Shown here piece after piece: positions 18,857-27,625 of a DNA stretch of 37,364 nucleotides. The position numbers and the translations under genes are program-made. Position 1 is the first letter of the stretch. Each line of letters begins with the position of its first letter. The notes under the pieces were generated by a model, which made no database searches, was not told the origin of the DNA, and saw only the letters and a program-made list of their open reading frames with translations. Source of the DNA: Kangiellaceae bacterium (GTDB lineage: Bacteria; Pseudomonadota; Gammaproteobacteria; Enterobacterales; Kangiellaceae); contig JADGFG010000018.1 in the NCBI GenBank assembly GCA_016743995.1, positions 1 through 37,364 of the forward strand, written 5' to 3'.

Positions 18857-20364
18857 ACTTTATACCTCTCGATTGCTTTTTCAGCAATTTCAAGGTCACT
18901 CAAATGTTTTTTCCGGGTTCCAATTATCTGATAGTCTTCATGGCCTTTTCCCGCAATTAATATGGCATCACCAGGCCTTGCTTTTTCAATCGCAGTGGCA
19001 ATTGCCTGCTCTCTATCTTCAATGTACTGTGGTTTTTCAGGACGTTTAAACCCAGAAAAAATACCTTCTTTAATTTTATCTATCGACTCAGTTCTCGGAT
19101 TATCCAATGTCACTACAACGCGATTTGCCAGTTTTTCAGCAATACGTGCCATTAACGGACGCTTGCCACTGTCTCTATCTCCACCACAACCAAAAATACA
19201 CCAGATCAACCCGACACAATGCTCTCTGAGAGCCAATAACGACTGTTCCAGCGCATCAGGCGTATGCGCATAATCAACAACTGCAAGCGGTGTATTGGCA
19301 TCACCAAACTTCTCCATTCTGCCAGGTGCTGAACGCACATTTTTTAAAGCTCTCAAAATGGGTGAAACATCTTTTAAAATACTACCCAGAGTAGCAATAA
19401 CAATAAGCAGATTAGACAAGTTAAACTGCCCAATCAGTGGTGAGTCAAGCGAACCACTTCCCCATGGGGTATAAACCTTTGCATGTAAACCGGTAATAGA
19501 AAAAGAGATTTCTTCAGCCCACACCCAACGATTTAGATTTGACCCTGAAGTTGGCAGCTTGGTTGTTACCAGCCACTTTGTCGCACTAATTTCTTCATCC
19601 TTAGCCAGCTTACGTCCAAATTTATCATCCATATTAATGACAGCATTTTTTAAACCAGGCATTAAAAATAGCTTTCTTTTTGCCGCCGCATAATTTTCCA
19701 TCGTCTCATGATAGTCAAGATGGTCTCGCGTTAAATTTGTAATAATTGCCGTATTAAACAGAACAGAATCAGCTCTGCCCTGGTCCAGTCCGTGTGATGA
19801 TATTTCCATTGAGGCAAATTGTGCTCCCGCCTCCACAGCGTGTGACAAAATAGTCTGCATAGTGATCGCATCAGCAGTTGTATTTTCATTAACCTGCAAC
19901 TGCCCACATCGCCCGACACCAAGCGTGCCCAACAAATAGCACTCAAAGTGCATTTTCTGTAACGTTCTGGCTATCAGGTAAGAACAACTGGTTTTTCCAT
20001 TGGTTCCTGTCACGCCAATTGTTTTTAAAAAATGAGATGGGTGATCAAAATAATTTGAGGCTATCTGACTAATGGTAAGCTGTAAATTTTCAATCCAGAT
20101 TACCGCATCAATTTTACTAATTAAATCGACATATTGTTCTTTATCATTCGCTTCAGAAAATATCAGGCTAGCACCTGAATCTAGTGCACTATTGATAAAT
20201 TTCCGACCATCAGTCTGATGACCCGACATTGCAACAAAAGTATCACCCGGTTGTATCTTCCGGCTATCAAGTACAAGCCTTCCGACTTCAATATTAATTT
20301 GAGCATCACAAACCGGGCTATAACTCACCTCGGCCAACACTTGCTGTAATTGTGGTTTACCCAT
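18853..20364 (-). CDS. murE: UDP-MurNAc-tripeptide synthetase, meso-diaminopimelate adding
   Basis: Adds the third amino acid of the stem peptide. The P-loop GVTGTNGKTSCSYLIA, EISSHGLDQGRADS, TNLTRDHLDYH and VVDYAHTPDALEQSL are present. The substrate-selecting motif is DNPR (in TLDNPRTES), which indicates meso-diaminopimelate rather than lysine, as expected for a Gram-negative. I chose the ATG at 20362-20364 (503 residues) because AGGTGA lies six bases upstream and the E. coli protein (495) starts at the same place. An earlier ATG (20386-20388) has no Shine-Dalgarno sequence and would overlap ftsI by 32 bases. With the chosen start the overlap is 8 bases. Confidence 0.97.
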   Translation of the reverse strand: MGKPQLQQVLAEVSYSPVCDAQINIEVGRLVLDSRKIQPGDTFVAMSGHQTDGRKFINSALDSGASLIFSEANDKEQYVDLISKIDAVIWIENLQLTISQIASNYFDHPSHFLKTIGVTGTNGKTSCSYLIARTLQKMHFECYLLGTLGVGRCGQLQVNENTTADAITMQTILSHAVEAGAQFASMEISSHGLDQGRADSVLFNTAIITNLTRDHLDYHETMENYAAAKRKLFLMPGLKNAVINMDDKFGRKLAKDEEISATKWLVTTKLPTSGSNLNRWVWAEEISFSITGLHAKVYTPWGSGSLDSPLIGQFNLSNLLIVIATLGSILKDVSPILRALKNVRSAPGRMEKFGDANTPLAVVDYAHTPDALEQSLLALREHCVGLIWCIFGCGGDRDSGKRPLMARIAEKLANRVVVTLDNPRTESIDKIKEGIFSGFKRPEKPQYIEDREQAIATAIEKARPGDAILIAGKGHEDYQIIGTRKKHLSDLEIAEKAIERYKV

Positions 20365-22093
20365 TACCGTCACCTGCAGCCTTAACATTCACAGCATAGT
20401 TTTCTTTTTGGTCCGGTTTCACGTTTAATAACCGCAATGCCTCTTCTGCTACTTTAGCAAAAACAGGAGCAGCAACATCACCCGCATAATATTCTTCACT
20501 ATTGGGTTCATTCACAAAAACAACCATGGCTATTTTTGGATCACTGACAGGGGCTATACCAGCAAAAAATACAGTATATTGATCACCGTAGGACCCCGCT
20601 TCCGCTTTTCGAGCTGTACCGGTTTTGCCTGCAATTCGATAACCAAAAACTTTCGCCTTCGTTCCCGTACCGCCTTTAGCCACAACCGTCTCCATCATGT
20701 TGATGACCTGTTTGCTTACTTTTCGCGATAAAACCTGTTCTCCCTGAGGTACGCCTGTATTTCTGATTAATGACAACGGACGTTTAACACCATAAGCTCC
20801 CAGTACTGCATAAGCCTGCGCCAACTGAACCGGAGTAACCATAAAACCATAACCGAATGAAACATTGGCCTTCTCTATCGCACTCCAGTTATCTCGAAAA
20901 TTCATTCTTCCCGCGCTTTCTCCAGGAAAACCACTGGCAGTGTCAACTCCAAAACCAACCTGATAAAAAGTTCTTAAAAACTCTTCATTTGTCATCATTT
21001 GTGCCAGTTTTGAAACCCCGACATTACTTGATTTTTGTAATACGCCACTCACATTGAGCAACCCATGATTACGGCTATCTTTCACCCAATAGCCATTAAG
21101 TCGATAACGGCCTGGAGACGTATTAATTTTACTCGATGGACTCACAACACCCGATTCAAGTGCACTGGCAACAGTAAAAGGCTTCGCAGTAGAGCCAGGC
21201 TCATAACTATCAACAAAAGCAGAGTTCCGAGTAAAGCGAGGATACCTGGAATCAAAACGGTTTGGGTTATAAGAAGGCTGGCTAATCAAGGCCAGAACCT
21301 CTCCAGAGTCCACATCCAGCATCACTAATGCGCCAGAGCGAGCTTTGTGTTTTAATACCGCTGTTTTTAATGCTTTGTACGCGATAGCCTGTATACGGCT
21401 ATCGATACTTAACTTTAAGTCCAGTCCCTTTTCGGCCACTTTTATCACTTCTTCCTGCTCAATCACACGACGCTGTAAATCCAGTCTCACCTTTTCCTGA
21501 CCAGACTCTCCACTCAATAAATCATTATAAGATTTTTCAAGTCCTTCTCGCCCTTTATCATCAACGTCAGTAAAGCCAACAAGATGCGCTGTAATTTCAG
21601 CCGATGGATAATAGCGTCGAAACTCATTTTGTAAATAAACACCGGGTAAATCTAATGTTTTAATCAGACTTGCCGTTTTTGGATCCAGATGTCTGGCAAC
21701 CCAGGCAAAACGACGACCTTTACGCTTCACCATCCATTGCTTAAATTGTTTCGGTTTTTTATCTGCAATGACCGCCAACCGATTCCATCCGTCTTCGCTC
21801 AACAGAGGTGACTTCTCCATCACTTTGGTCATATCAACCCAGACTGATTTAACCGGCACACTGACCGCCAGTTCTATACCATTTCTATCGGTAATTACCC
21901 CTCGATGAGTCACTATCTTTTTATTTCTGACACTACGTGAATCAGCTTTACCATGTAGTACTTTCGACTCATCAACTTGCAAATAAGCCGCTCTGGCAAA
22001 CAATCCTAAAAATGCTGTCGCCAGAGTTACCATCAAGACATAATAGCGACCCCGGCCTAAAGGAATTGAAGTAGGTTTTCTCGCATGACTCAT
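20357..22093 (-). CDS. ftsI: Septal peptidoglycan transpeptidase (PBP3)
   Basis: Class B penicillin-binding protein that cross-links septal peptidoglycan with FtsW. The 578-residue protein (E. coli 588) has one membrane segment (about residues 17-37), a pedestal domain, and a transpeptidase domain with all three catalytic motifs: S301-T-A-K304 (in YEPGSTAKPF), SSN at about 355-357 (SSNVGVSK) and KTGTA near residue 490. Its ATG overlaps the ftsL stop by four bases. The tail (KPDQKENYAVNVKAAGDGNG) is polar. E. coli processes its C terminus, and whether that happens here is unknown. Confidence 0.97.
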   Translation of the reverse strand: MSHARKPTSIPLGRGRYYVLMVTLATAFLGLFARAAYLQVDESKVLHGKADSRSVRNKKIVTHRGVITDRNGIELAVSVPVKSVWVDMTKVMEKSPLLSEDGWNRLAVIADKKPKQFKQWMVKRKGRRFAWVARHLDPKTASLIKTLDLPGVYLQNEFRRYYPSAEITAHLVGFTDVDDKGREGLEKSYNDLLSGESGQEKVRLDLQRRVIEQEEVIKVAEKGLDLKLSIDSRIQAIAYKALKTAVLKHKARSGALVMLDVDSGEVLALISQPSYNPNRFDSRYPRFTRNSAFVDSYEPGSTAKPFTVASALESGVVSPSSKINTSPGRYRLNGYWVKDSRNHGLLNVSGVLQKSSNVGVSKLAQMMTNEEFLRTFYQVGFGVDTASGFPGESAGRMNFRDNWSAIEKANVSFGYGFMVTPVQLAQAYAVLGAYGVKRPLSLIRNTGVPQGEQVLSRKVSKQVINMMETVVAKGGTGTKAKVFGYRIAGKTGTARKAEAGSYGDQYTVFFAGIAPVSDPKIAMVVFVNEPNSEEYYAGDVAAPVFAKVAEEALRLLNVKPDQKENYAVNVKAAGDGNG

Positions 22094-22428
22094 AACGAAA
22101 GCACCACTTCATTTTTGGTAGTAACTTCAATCATTCCCAATTGTTTTCTTGCAAGATTTGAAATTCGATCGGCTTCGGAAATGGTTGTTAGCTCCAGACG
22201 AGAAGCTTCCCAGGCTATCTGTTGTTGATGATGAGCATGACGAAGGCTCTGCCACTCTGCGGTTAGTCTTCTCACTTTATGACTAGTATGAGCTCGCATC
22301 ATGGATGAGCTGACAAACAACACAGCAAGTACGCTCACAAACCAGTGACGCACTAATAAATCCCCCCCAATAGCCTTCAATAAAGAAGGAGGTTGATTCG
22401 CTGTATTTTTTTGCTTGTTTTTACTCAT
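22090..22428 (-). CDS. ftsL: Cell division protein FtsL
   Basis: Small bitopic protein of the FtsQLB complex. At 112 residues (E. coli 121) it has a basic cytoplasmic tail, a membrane segment (about residues 28-44, HWFVSVLAVLFVSSSMM) and a periplasmic leucine-zipper-like coiled coil to about residue 95. The family is poorly conserved. Assignment rests on topology, the ending RISNLARKQLGMIEVTTKNEVVL (typical of FtsL) and position between rsmH and ftsI. Its stop overlaps ftsI. A 75-base T-rich spacer separates it from rsmH. Confidence 0.93.
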   Translation of the reverse strand: MSKNKQKNTANQPPSLLKAIGGDLLVRHWFVSVLAVLFVSSSMMRAHTSHKVRRLTAEWQSLRHAHHQQQIAWEASRLELTTISEADRISNLARKQLGMIEVTTKNEVVLSL

Positions 22429-22503
22429 TATTCCTTATGCTTTTCGTTTTTTAATTAATTTCAGCAACTCGGTTTAAATTTTGTTCTACTGATTCATGGC
22501 AAA

Positions 22504-23448
22504 CTACAAACGTTCCGCTACTCTCAATACCGCACTACGTGAGCGAGGGTTACATTTCACTTCTTCCGGGCTGGCTTTTATTGCCTTACCCATTTTTTTT
22601 AATTCAATATTTAAATCATTTGCCAATATCGGTAAATCTTTTGGAAACTGATCACCTGTCGACTTTTTCCTGATGAATCGTTTAACCATTCTGTCTTCTA
22701 ACGAATGAAAACTAATCAGCGACAATCTGCCTGATTTTGCTAAAATAGTTGTCACAACATTAAGTATATTTTTTAACTCACCCAGTTCATCATTGATAAA
22801 TATCCTTATTGCCTGGAAAGTCCTTGTTGCAGGATGTTTAAATTTATCTTTCACCGGACAGGCCGCATCAACAATTCTGGCTAACTGGGCAGTCGTTAAA
22901 ATGGCTTCTGTCTGTCTGTACTCAACAATGCCTCTGGCAATACGAGTTGCAAACTTTTCCTCGCCATATTCTTTTATCACCTTTTTAATTTCATCAACCT
23001 CAGCAACAGCCAGCCAGTCAGCAGCAGACATTCCCTGAGAGGTATCCATTCGCATATCCAGCGGGCCATCTTTCATGAAACTGAAGCCCCTGTCCGCCTG
23101 ATCGAGTTGTGGTGATGACACCCCCAGATCCAGTAAAATTCCATCAATCTTACCCACCAGATTTTTCTGTTCCAGTAAAGGTAAAATACTGGCAAAATTC
23201 TGATGATAAAATTCAAATCGCTTATCATCTTTTAGCTTTTCTGCAGTAGCCGCAGCCTGTGGGTCTCGGTCAATCCCAATCAACCTGCCATTTTCCCCTA
23301 ATTTTTCCAAAATGAGTCGGCTATGCCCACCACGACCAAAAGTACCATCAATATACAAACCCTCAGGCTTGATATTTAAACCTTCAACGGCTTCCTGTAA
23401 AAGCACGGTAATATGCGCTTTATCTGTCTCACCTGTATTTTCCTGCAC
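22504..23448 (-). CDS. rsmH: 16S rRNA (cytosine1402-N4)-methyltransferase
   Basis: Methylates C1402 of 16S rRNA in the decoding centre (formerly MraW). The 314-residue protein (E. coli 313) has the SAM-binding [47 protein letters not shown], the insertion domain and [21 protein letters not shown], ending with [14 protein letters not shown]. The start is GTG (23446-23448), 21 bases after mraZ. Family homology begins at ITVLLQEAV, so the start could vary by a few codons. Confidence 0.97.
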   Translation of the reverse strand: MQENTGETDKAHITVLLQEAVEGLNIKPEGLYIDGTFGRGGHSRLILEKLGENGRLIGIDRDPQAAATAEKLKDDKRFEFYHQNFASILPLLEQKNLVGKIDGILLDLGVSSPQLDQADRGFSFMKDGPLDMRMDTSQGMSAADWLAVAEVDEIKKVIKEYGEEKFATRIARGIVEYRQTEAILTTAQLARIVDAACPVKDKFKHPATRTFQAIRIFINDELGELKNILNVVTTILAKSGRLSLISFHSLEDRMVKRFIRKKSTGDQFPKDLPILANDLNIELKKMGKAIKASPEEVKCNPRSRSAVLRVAERL

Positions 23449-23469
23449 GTTATCTGGTCGCCTGTTTAT

Positions 23470-23925
23470 TTAGTAATAAAGGTCAGGTAATTCATTAGAA
23501 TCAAGCTCGTCATCGGACAAAACGGCCAAATCTTCTTCAGCCAGTTTGTTCCACTCATTCTCATTCCATACCTGAAACGTTTTGCCCTGACCTATCAACA
23601 TAACCGCTTTATCCAGACTGGCTCTTTCTCGTAAAACAGGTGGCATTAACAAACGACCACTAGTGTCCATATCCACCTCAGTTGCATGGGCCAGCATAAT
23701 CCGCTTTAATCGTCTGTGGAGAGAGTTCGAGTTAGAAAGTGACTGTAAATCGGCTTCTGTTGACTCCCAGTGTTCCAGGGGAAATAGCAAAAGGCAGTTT
23801 TCATAAGGGTCACAAGTGACTATCATATGAGACTCACAAGATTCAACGATGCCGCTACGATACTTTTTGGGTATCGCAATACGACCTTTTGAATCAAGAT
23901 TTATTGAGTTAGCTCCACGAAACAC
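23470..23925 (-). CDS. mraZ: Transcriptional regulator MraZ
   Basis: DNA-binding repressor of the dcw promoter in E. coli, made of two SpoVT/AbrB-like halves that form ring-shaped oligomers. The 151-residue protein (E. coli 152) has both DxxGR motifs: LDSKGRIAIPKKYR near residues 10-23 and MDTSGRLLMPPVLRERA near 86-102. It starts with GTG (23923-23925) after AGG and an A tract, matching the MFRGA start of the family. It is the first dcw gene and lies directly downstream of Pmra and the phased repeats, which implies autoregulation. Confidence 0.97.
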   Translation of the reverse strand: MFRGANSINLDSKGRIAIPKKYRSGIVESCESHMIVTCDPYENCLLLFPLEHWESTEADLQSLSNSNSLHRRLKRIMLAHATEVDMDTSGRLLMPPVLRERASLDKAVMLIGQGKTFQVWNENEWNKLAEEDLAVLSDDELDSNELPDLYY

Positions 23926-23965
23926 TTTTTTTACCTAGTCAATCAGGGCTCAATGATCAGTTGAA

Positions 23966-24010
23966 CCAAAAAACTACACAAAACGACACTTTTCTCCACT
24001 AAAGTGCACT
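23966..24010 (-). promoter_or_regulatory. MraZ operator: AGTG-type repeats with 10-bp phasing
   Basis: On the minus strand the ten-base units AGTGCACTTT, AGTGGAGAAA, AGTGTCGTTT and TGTGTAGTTT follow one another (24010 to 23971), with a weaker TTTGG after them. Known MraZ sites are 5-bp GTG/TGGG-type repeats spaced by 5 bp upstream of mraZ. The same geometry here, starting inside the -10 element, marks this as the MraZ operator. Confidence 0.75.
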
Positions 24011-24037
24011 ATAGGTAGTAGAGGTACATTTTGTCAA
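24008..24037 (-). promoter_or_regulatory. Pmra, sigma70 promoter of the dcw cluster
   Basis: TTGACA (24037-24032) and TATAGT (24013-24008) are separated by 18 bases on the minus strand, with a predicted start near 24001, about 75 bases before the mraZ GTG. A consensus -35 and 5/6 -10 make this the clearest promoter in the window. Confidence 0.85.
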
Positions 24038-24159
24038 GGAGAAAGCGGCATTATAAATGTGAGATACTGCTTATTTCACAAAGACTTAGCGAAGCTTAAC
24101 AAGTTCAATTTTTAGTAATAAATTGAATAAGACTATAATTCATCAAGTTAAGGTTCAAA

Positions 24160-24178
24160 CTTAAAGTAATACTTTAAG
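24160..24178. repeat. 19-bp palindrome between Pmra and rnpB
   Basis: CTTAAAGTA-A-TACTTTAAG is a perfect 9-1-9 inverted repeat. It lies about 120 bases upstream of Pmra and about 195 bases downstream of the rnpB terminator stem. No T tract follows on either strand, so a protein-binding site is more likely than a terminator. The rest of 24038-24359 shows no gene. Confidence 0.45.
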
Positions 24179-24355
24179 TGTTAAAGGAAAAGGACAGTTT
24201 TTTACAACTTCTAACAGGACAAGGCTTTTATTTGCGCTAAAATGGTGCGTTTTGCTTGAAAATATGCGGGTTTATTTTACTAAATGTTCAGCGAAGATAG
24301 AGCAGAAATAATTAAAAATGTTCAGAGATACACCCAGACTCCCTGAAAATAAATC

Positions 24356-24390
24356 AAAACATTGAAGTTGAACCCGGCATGTGCCGGGCT
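24356..24390 (-). terminator. Terminator of RNase P RNA
   Basis: On the minus strand a GC-rich stem AGCCCGGCA/TGCCGGGTT (CCCGGCA core, 24388-24382 with 24379-24373) is closed by a 2-base loop as drawn, so the real loop is probably larger. It is followed by the modest U-rich run CAACTTCAATGTTTTG. It lies 11 bases beyond the RNA's 3' helix. Confidence 0.65.
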
Positions 24391-24400
24391 CATCAACAAT

Positions 24401-24829
24401 AAGGTGGGTCAACCTATAAGCCGGATTCTGTCCAGGACAGTCATTCATCTTGGCATCAGATCACCCTGATGCTCATGCGGCCTACCCGGTTCCAACGCGA
24501 GCCACGCCTTGAAACTTCCAGAGGAAGTTTACAGGAACCCTATTTGGCCTTGCTTTGAGTGGGGTTTACCCTGCCACTAATGTTACCATTAGCGCGGTGC
24601 GCTCTTACCGACACCTTTTCACCCTTACCGACCAGACGATAAATCGTTCCGGCAGGCGGTTTATTTTCTGCGGCACTTTCCGTAGGCTTTCGCCTCCCAG
24701 GCGTTACCTGGCACTCTGCTCTATAAAGTCCGGACTTTCCTCCATTTGCGTCTCTCTATGACCAGCTTTACCTTTACAGGAAAAATCGATGATAAAAATC
24801 AACAAACAGCGACTGCCCAGTCAACCCAC
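24401..24829 (-). ncRNA. rnpB: RNase P RNA (bacterial class A)
   Basis: Catalytic RNA that matures tRNA 5' ends. Conserved blocks are clear on the minus strand: GGAGGAAAGTCCGGAC, GTGCCAGGTAACGCCTGG, GGTAAGAGCGCACCGCG, AGCAAGGCCAAATAGG, AACCGGGTAGGC and AGAATCCGGCTTATAGG. Ends were set by the P1 helix: GUGGGUUGAC (24829-24820) pairs with GUUGACCCAC (24413-24404). P2 pairs GGGCAGUC with GACUGUCC. The RNA is therefore about 429 nt, longer than E. coli's 377. Part of the excess is an enlarged P3 (24742-24809). Location next to mraZ is shared with Pseudomonas. Confidence 0.95.
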
Positions 24830-24833
24830 GCGC

Positions 24834-24862
24834 ATTCTATCAATCAGTCAATCGGTTGACGA
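24834..24862 (-). promoter_or_regulatory. Probable rnpB promoter
   Basis: TCGTCA (24862-24857, 4/6 to -35) and TAGAAT (24839-24834, 5/6 to -10) have a 17-base spacer, with a start expected at about 24828, matching the 5' end deduced from P1. It sits in the gap between the stop of the upstream surface-protein gene and rnpB. Confidence 0.5.
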
Positions 24863-24871
24863 GCAATTTTA

Positions 24872-27610
24872 TCACTTTATTCTCAGTTTCCGTCTAATGG
24901 TCATCATTAGCAACATGATGACGAATACAACTGGCAATCCACCACCACCTGACGAAGGTTTAATCACTGTCACTTGTACCCGCCCCGTTGACTGACCCGC
25001 TTTTATATCCGTAGCTGTCAGTGAAAACTCGAGCGTTGTAGCCTCTGAAGGCGCTACAAATGACGCGGTGAGCTGTTCACTCGTTACAATTGTCGTTGCC
25101 GGGCCAGATACCTGTAGCCACTGAAAACTAAGCTCATCATTTTCCGCATCATCAACAGTCGCAGTCAATTTGACGGTCTGACCAGAATTAACCTGAAAAC
25201 TCTCTGGCATTGATATATCAGGGTTTGTATTCGACTCATCATCAGCAATAGTGACTGCTATTAATGAATGAACCCCAAGTCGACTTTCACCCAGACTGGT
25301 TAACACAATATTAAAGACTTCATTGCTTTCTTTATCTTCATCATTAATTAATACAAGTGGAATCAGCCGTGAAGAACTATCACCATCCTCCCAGCTTAAA
25401 GTCCCTGTTGATGAAACAAAATCTTCCGACTCTGTTGCGGAAACGGCCTGCATCTGATAACTCACACTCGTCAGCCCTTTTGCACTACCGGATCGACTAA
25501 CTCTCACGCTTGCAGAATGACCATTTTCAGCGATAATCACACTGGCAGCTCCAAAACCTATCGCACCAGTATCAACCCGTCCTTTCAGGTTAACCGTCAG
25601 ATAACTGGGTGTCGTTAATGTTGCACCAGATGCCGGATCATACAGACGAACATAAAACTGTTCATAAAACTCGGCTCCGCCAGGATCATTGGCAATTGAT
25701 ACTGTTATCTGTTTACTACCGGTTTCATTACCAGCCCACTCTAAAGTACCACTCGATGATACAAAATCTTCTCCTTTAACCGCACTGCCTGAAATAAGCT
25801 CATACTTCACATTCGCCGAAGTGGCAGCTGGTGCTACACCTGTCCGGTTCACAGCTAATTGAATGTCTCCGCCCTGCTCAACTTCTACTGAAGAAGTTGC
25901 AAAGCTGAAACTTCCCTGCACCGGATGACTCACCTGAGGTTTTAAGATATAGAGACCACTGTTAATATCGCTGACCAACACCAGGCCTGACGGTAAAAAC
26001 GGGTAAACGCCCCAGGCTCCATTAAATGAAGCTCTGTCACTCATTGGAAAAGTATCAAAATATCCAACCTGCTGTGGATTAGCGGGATCGCTGATATCCA
26101 GAATAGTCAGGCCACGCTCGTAGTTAGACATATAATAACGATTGCCACGAACAAAGCCGTTATGGTCAATCGCTCTGGTCGGTCCGGTCCACTGACCGAT
26201 TTTAACCGGATTGATCAACGACTCAATTGAAAAAATTCGAACTGTTGAGTTGAGACCCCCTCGGTATTCATCAAATTCATCATGCAGATAAACATACCGC
26301 TTATCTTCACTCACCCAGCCGGAATGAACATACTGATGAGTTAAAGGCACATCATTGTAGCCAATCTGAGACAGCTTGTGCGTATCATCAGGCCTGGTAA
26401 TATCCCATAACACCATCTCATTTTCGTTAAAATCCACAAAAACAGTACAGTTCTCGCCTCCATTAACACACTCTGAGTTTTTTCGACCATCAGTAATCAA
26501 TACTGACGTTGCGTCATGGGTGTATCCCTGAAAACTCGACTGTCCCGGTTTCATTACAATGGTTTCAGGGTCAGTCAACGCATAACTATGAAAGGAACCC
26601 GCGAAACGGTTAGTTCCCACCAGTTGAAGGCTCGGTTGAGCTGAATCCAGCGGAATATTTAAACTGTGATCAACATTAGAAACATAAAGATTATGTGCCT
26701 GACCAACAACCTGACTCCGTTTAACAAGGCTAACTTGCTCAGGTAGCTGATTTAAATCGATAATACTGACCCCTTCCGATGAGCTGTCCACCGTGGCATA
26801 AGCGTAGGCTCGCCAGAGATTAACCTGCCTGTCAAAAAACTGATAAACCTTAACATCTCTCCAGGTCGAAGAACTCCCGGCGATTGTCCCCACCTCTACC
26901 GGTTTTTCCGGATTGCTGATATCGACAATAACAATTCCATTGAGTAACCCCATAATGGCGTACTCTCTGCCGTTGTTCAGATCAACATGCCCCCAGATAT
27001 CACTGGCACTTCCTGGCTGAGAACTCAACAGTGATAAAGGCATGTGAGCAACCAGATCAACATTGTCACAGGGAAACCCCGCAGCAACGCCGCTAATACA
27101 GGTTGAAGCAGCCTGAGACTGGTGTAAGGTTTTAAAAGCAGTCATTTTTTGAGTCAGCTGTTGAACAACCTGAGAGTTGTTAACTGCAGTATTTTTTCCA
27201 TCAGCTATCACCTGAAATCCCTTTTCTGACAAGGCTGCGCGCATCACAACAGGAATACCCGATAAAAATGTCAGGTTGGAATCTGGGCTCTGACTCTGAA
27301 AATGATCGAAACGATTATATCCCCCCAGTATTGGAACAATTTCACTCTGTAGATAAAACAACTCTTCACTGGTATTAATCTGATAGCGGCCACCGGCCAC
27401 CAATATCCGATCACCTTTATTGGCATGTTGAACGGCATAGATAATTGTTTTACAAGGACGAAGTGAATTATCACAAAAACCAATATCCTGACCTTCTGCA
27501 GCAACAAAACGCGCTTTATCGTGCTCGGAATGAGCAAGAACCGAAGTGCTCCTGAATATCAGTAACGTTAAACAGATAAACAGATAAAATGTGAAAACCC
27601 GCCTGACCAT
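24872..27610 (-). CDS. Secreted choice-of-anchor B / Calx-beta protein with GlyGly-CTERM tail
   Basis: A 912-residue surface protein. Residues 1-26 form a signal peptide (cleavage after STSVLA). Residues about 33-85 resemble the first rung of pectin-lyase-like proteins (FVAAEGQDIGFCDN, GDRILVAGGRYQI). The choice-of-anchor B region (about 180-555) has LVIVD-type repeats: DIWGHVDLNNGREYAIMG, GIVIVDISNPEKPVEVG, GLTILDISDPANPQQVG. Two Calx-beta domains (about 565-680 and 685-795) follow, each with EDFVSSSGTL-like motifs, then a PKD/REJ-like domain (about 800-885). Residues 886-912 are a GlyGly-CTERM signal: SSGGGG, a hydrophobic helix, then RRKLRIK. Such tails are processed by rhombosortase after type II secretion. 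The gene is divergent from mbnP/mbnH-like genes. Molecular function is unknown. Confidence 0.85.
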   Translation of the reverse strand: MVRRVFTFYLFICLTLLIFRSTSVLAHSEHDKARFVAAEGQDIGFCDNSLRPCKTIIYAVQHANKGDRILVAGGRYQINTSEELFYLQSEIVPILGGYNRFDHFQSQSPDSNLTFLSGIPVVMRAALSEKGFQVIADGKNTAVNNSQVVQQLTQKMTAFKTLHQSQAASTCISGVAAGFPCDNVDLVAHMPLSLLSSQPGSASDIWGHVDLNNGREYAIMGLLNGIVIVDISNPEKPVEVGTIAGSSSTWRDVKVYQFFDRQVNLWRAYAYATVDSSSEGVSIIDLNQLPEQVSLVKRSQVVGQAHNLYVSNVDHSLNIPLDSAQPSLQLVGTNRFAGSFHSYALTDPETIVMKPGQSSFQGYTHDATSVLITDGRKNSECVNGGENCTVFVDFNENEMVLWDITRPDDTHKLSQIGYNDVPLTHQYVHSGWVSEDKRYVYLHDEFDEYRGGLNSTVRIFSIESLINPVKIGQWTGPTRAIDHNGFVRGNRYYMSNYERGLTILDISDPANPQQVGYFDTFPMSDRASFNGAWGVYPFLPSGLVLVSDINSGLYILKPQVSHPVQGSFSFATSSVEVEQGGDIQLAVNRTGVAPAATSANVKYELISGSAVKGEDFVSSSGTLEWAGNETGSKQITVSIANDPGGAEFYEQFYVRLYDPASGATLTTPSYLTVNLKGRVDTGAIGFGAASVIIAENGHSASVRVSRSGSAKGLTSVSYQMQAVSATESEDFVSSTGTLSWEDGDSSSRLIPLVLINDEDKESNEVFNIVLTSLGESRLGVHSLIAVTIADDESNTNPDISMPESFQVNSGQTVKLTATVDDAENDELSFQWLQVSGPATTIVTSEQLTASFVAPSEATTLEFSLTATDIKAGQSTGRVQVTVIKPSSGGGGLPVVFVIMLLMMTIRRKLRIK

Positions 27611-27625
27611 TGAGTACCCTCAGTT

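Noticed and set aside
20365-20388. Upstream ATG for murE
   Set aside because: It has no Shine-Dalgarno sequence and a long overlap with ftsI, while the next ATG has AGGTGA at proper spacing and matches the family start.
24283-24345. 20-residue ORF on the plus strand between rnpB and mraZ
   Set aside because: There is no ribosome site, no recognisable sequence, and the length is expected by chance.
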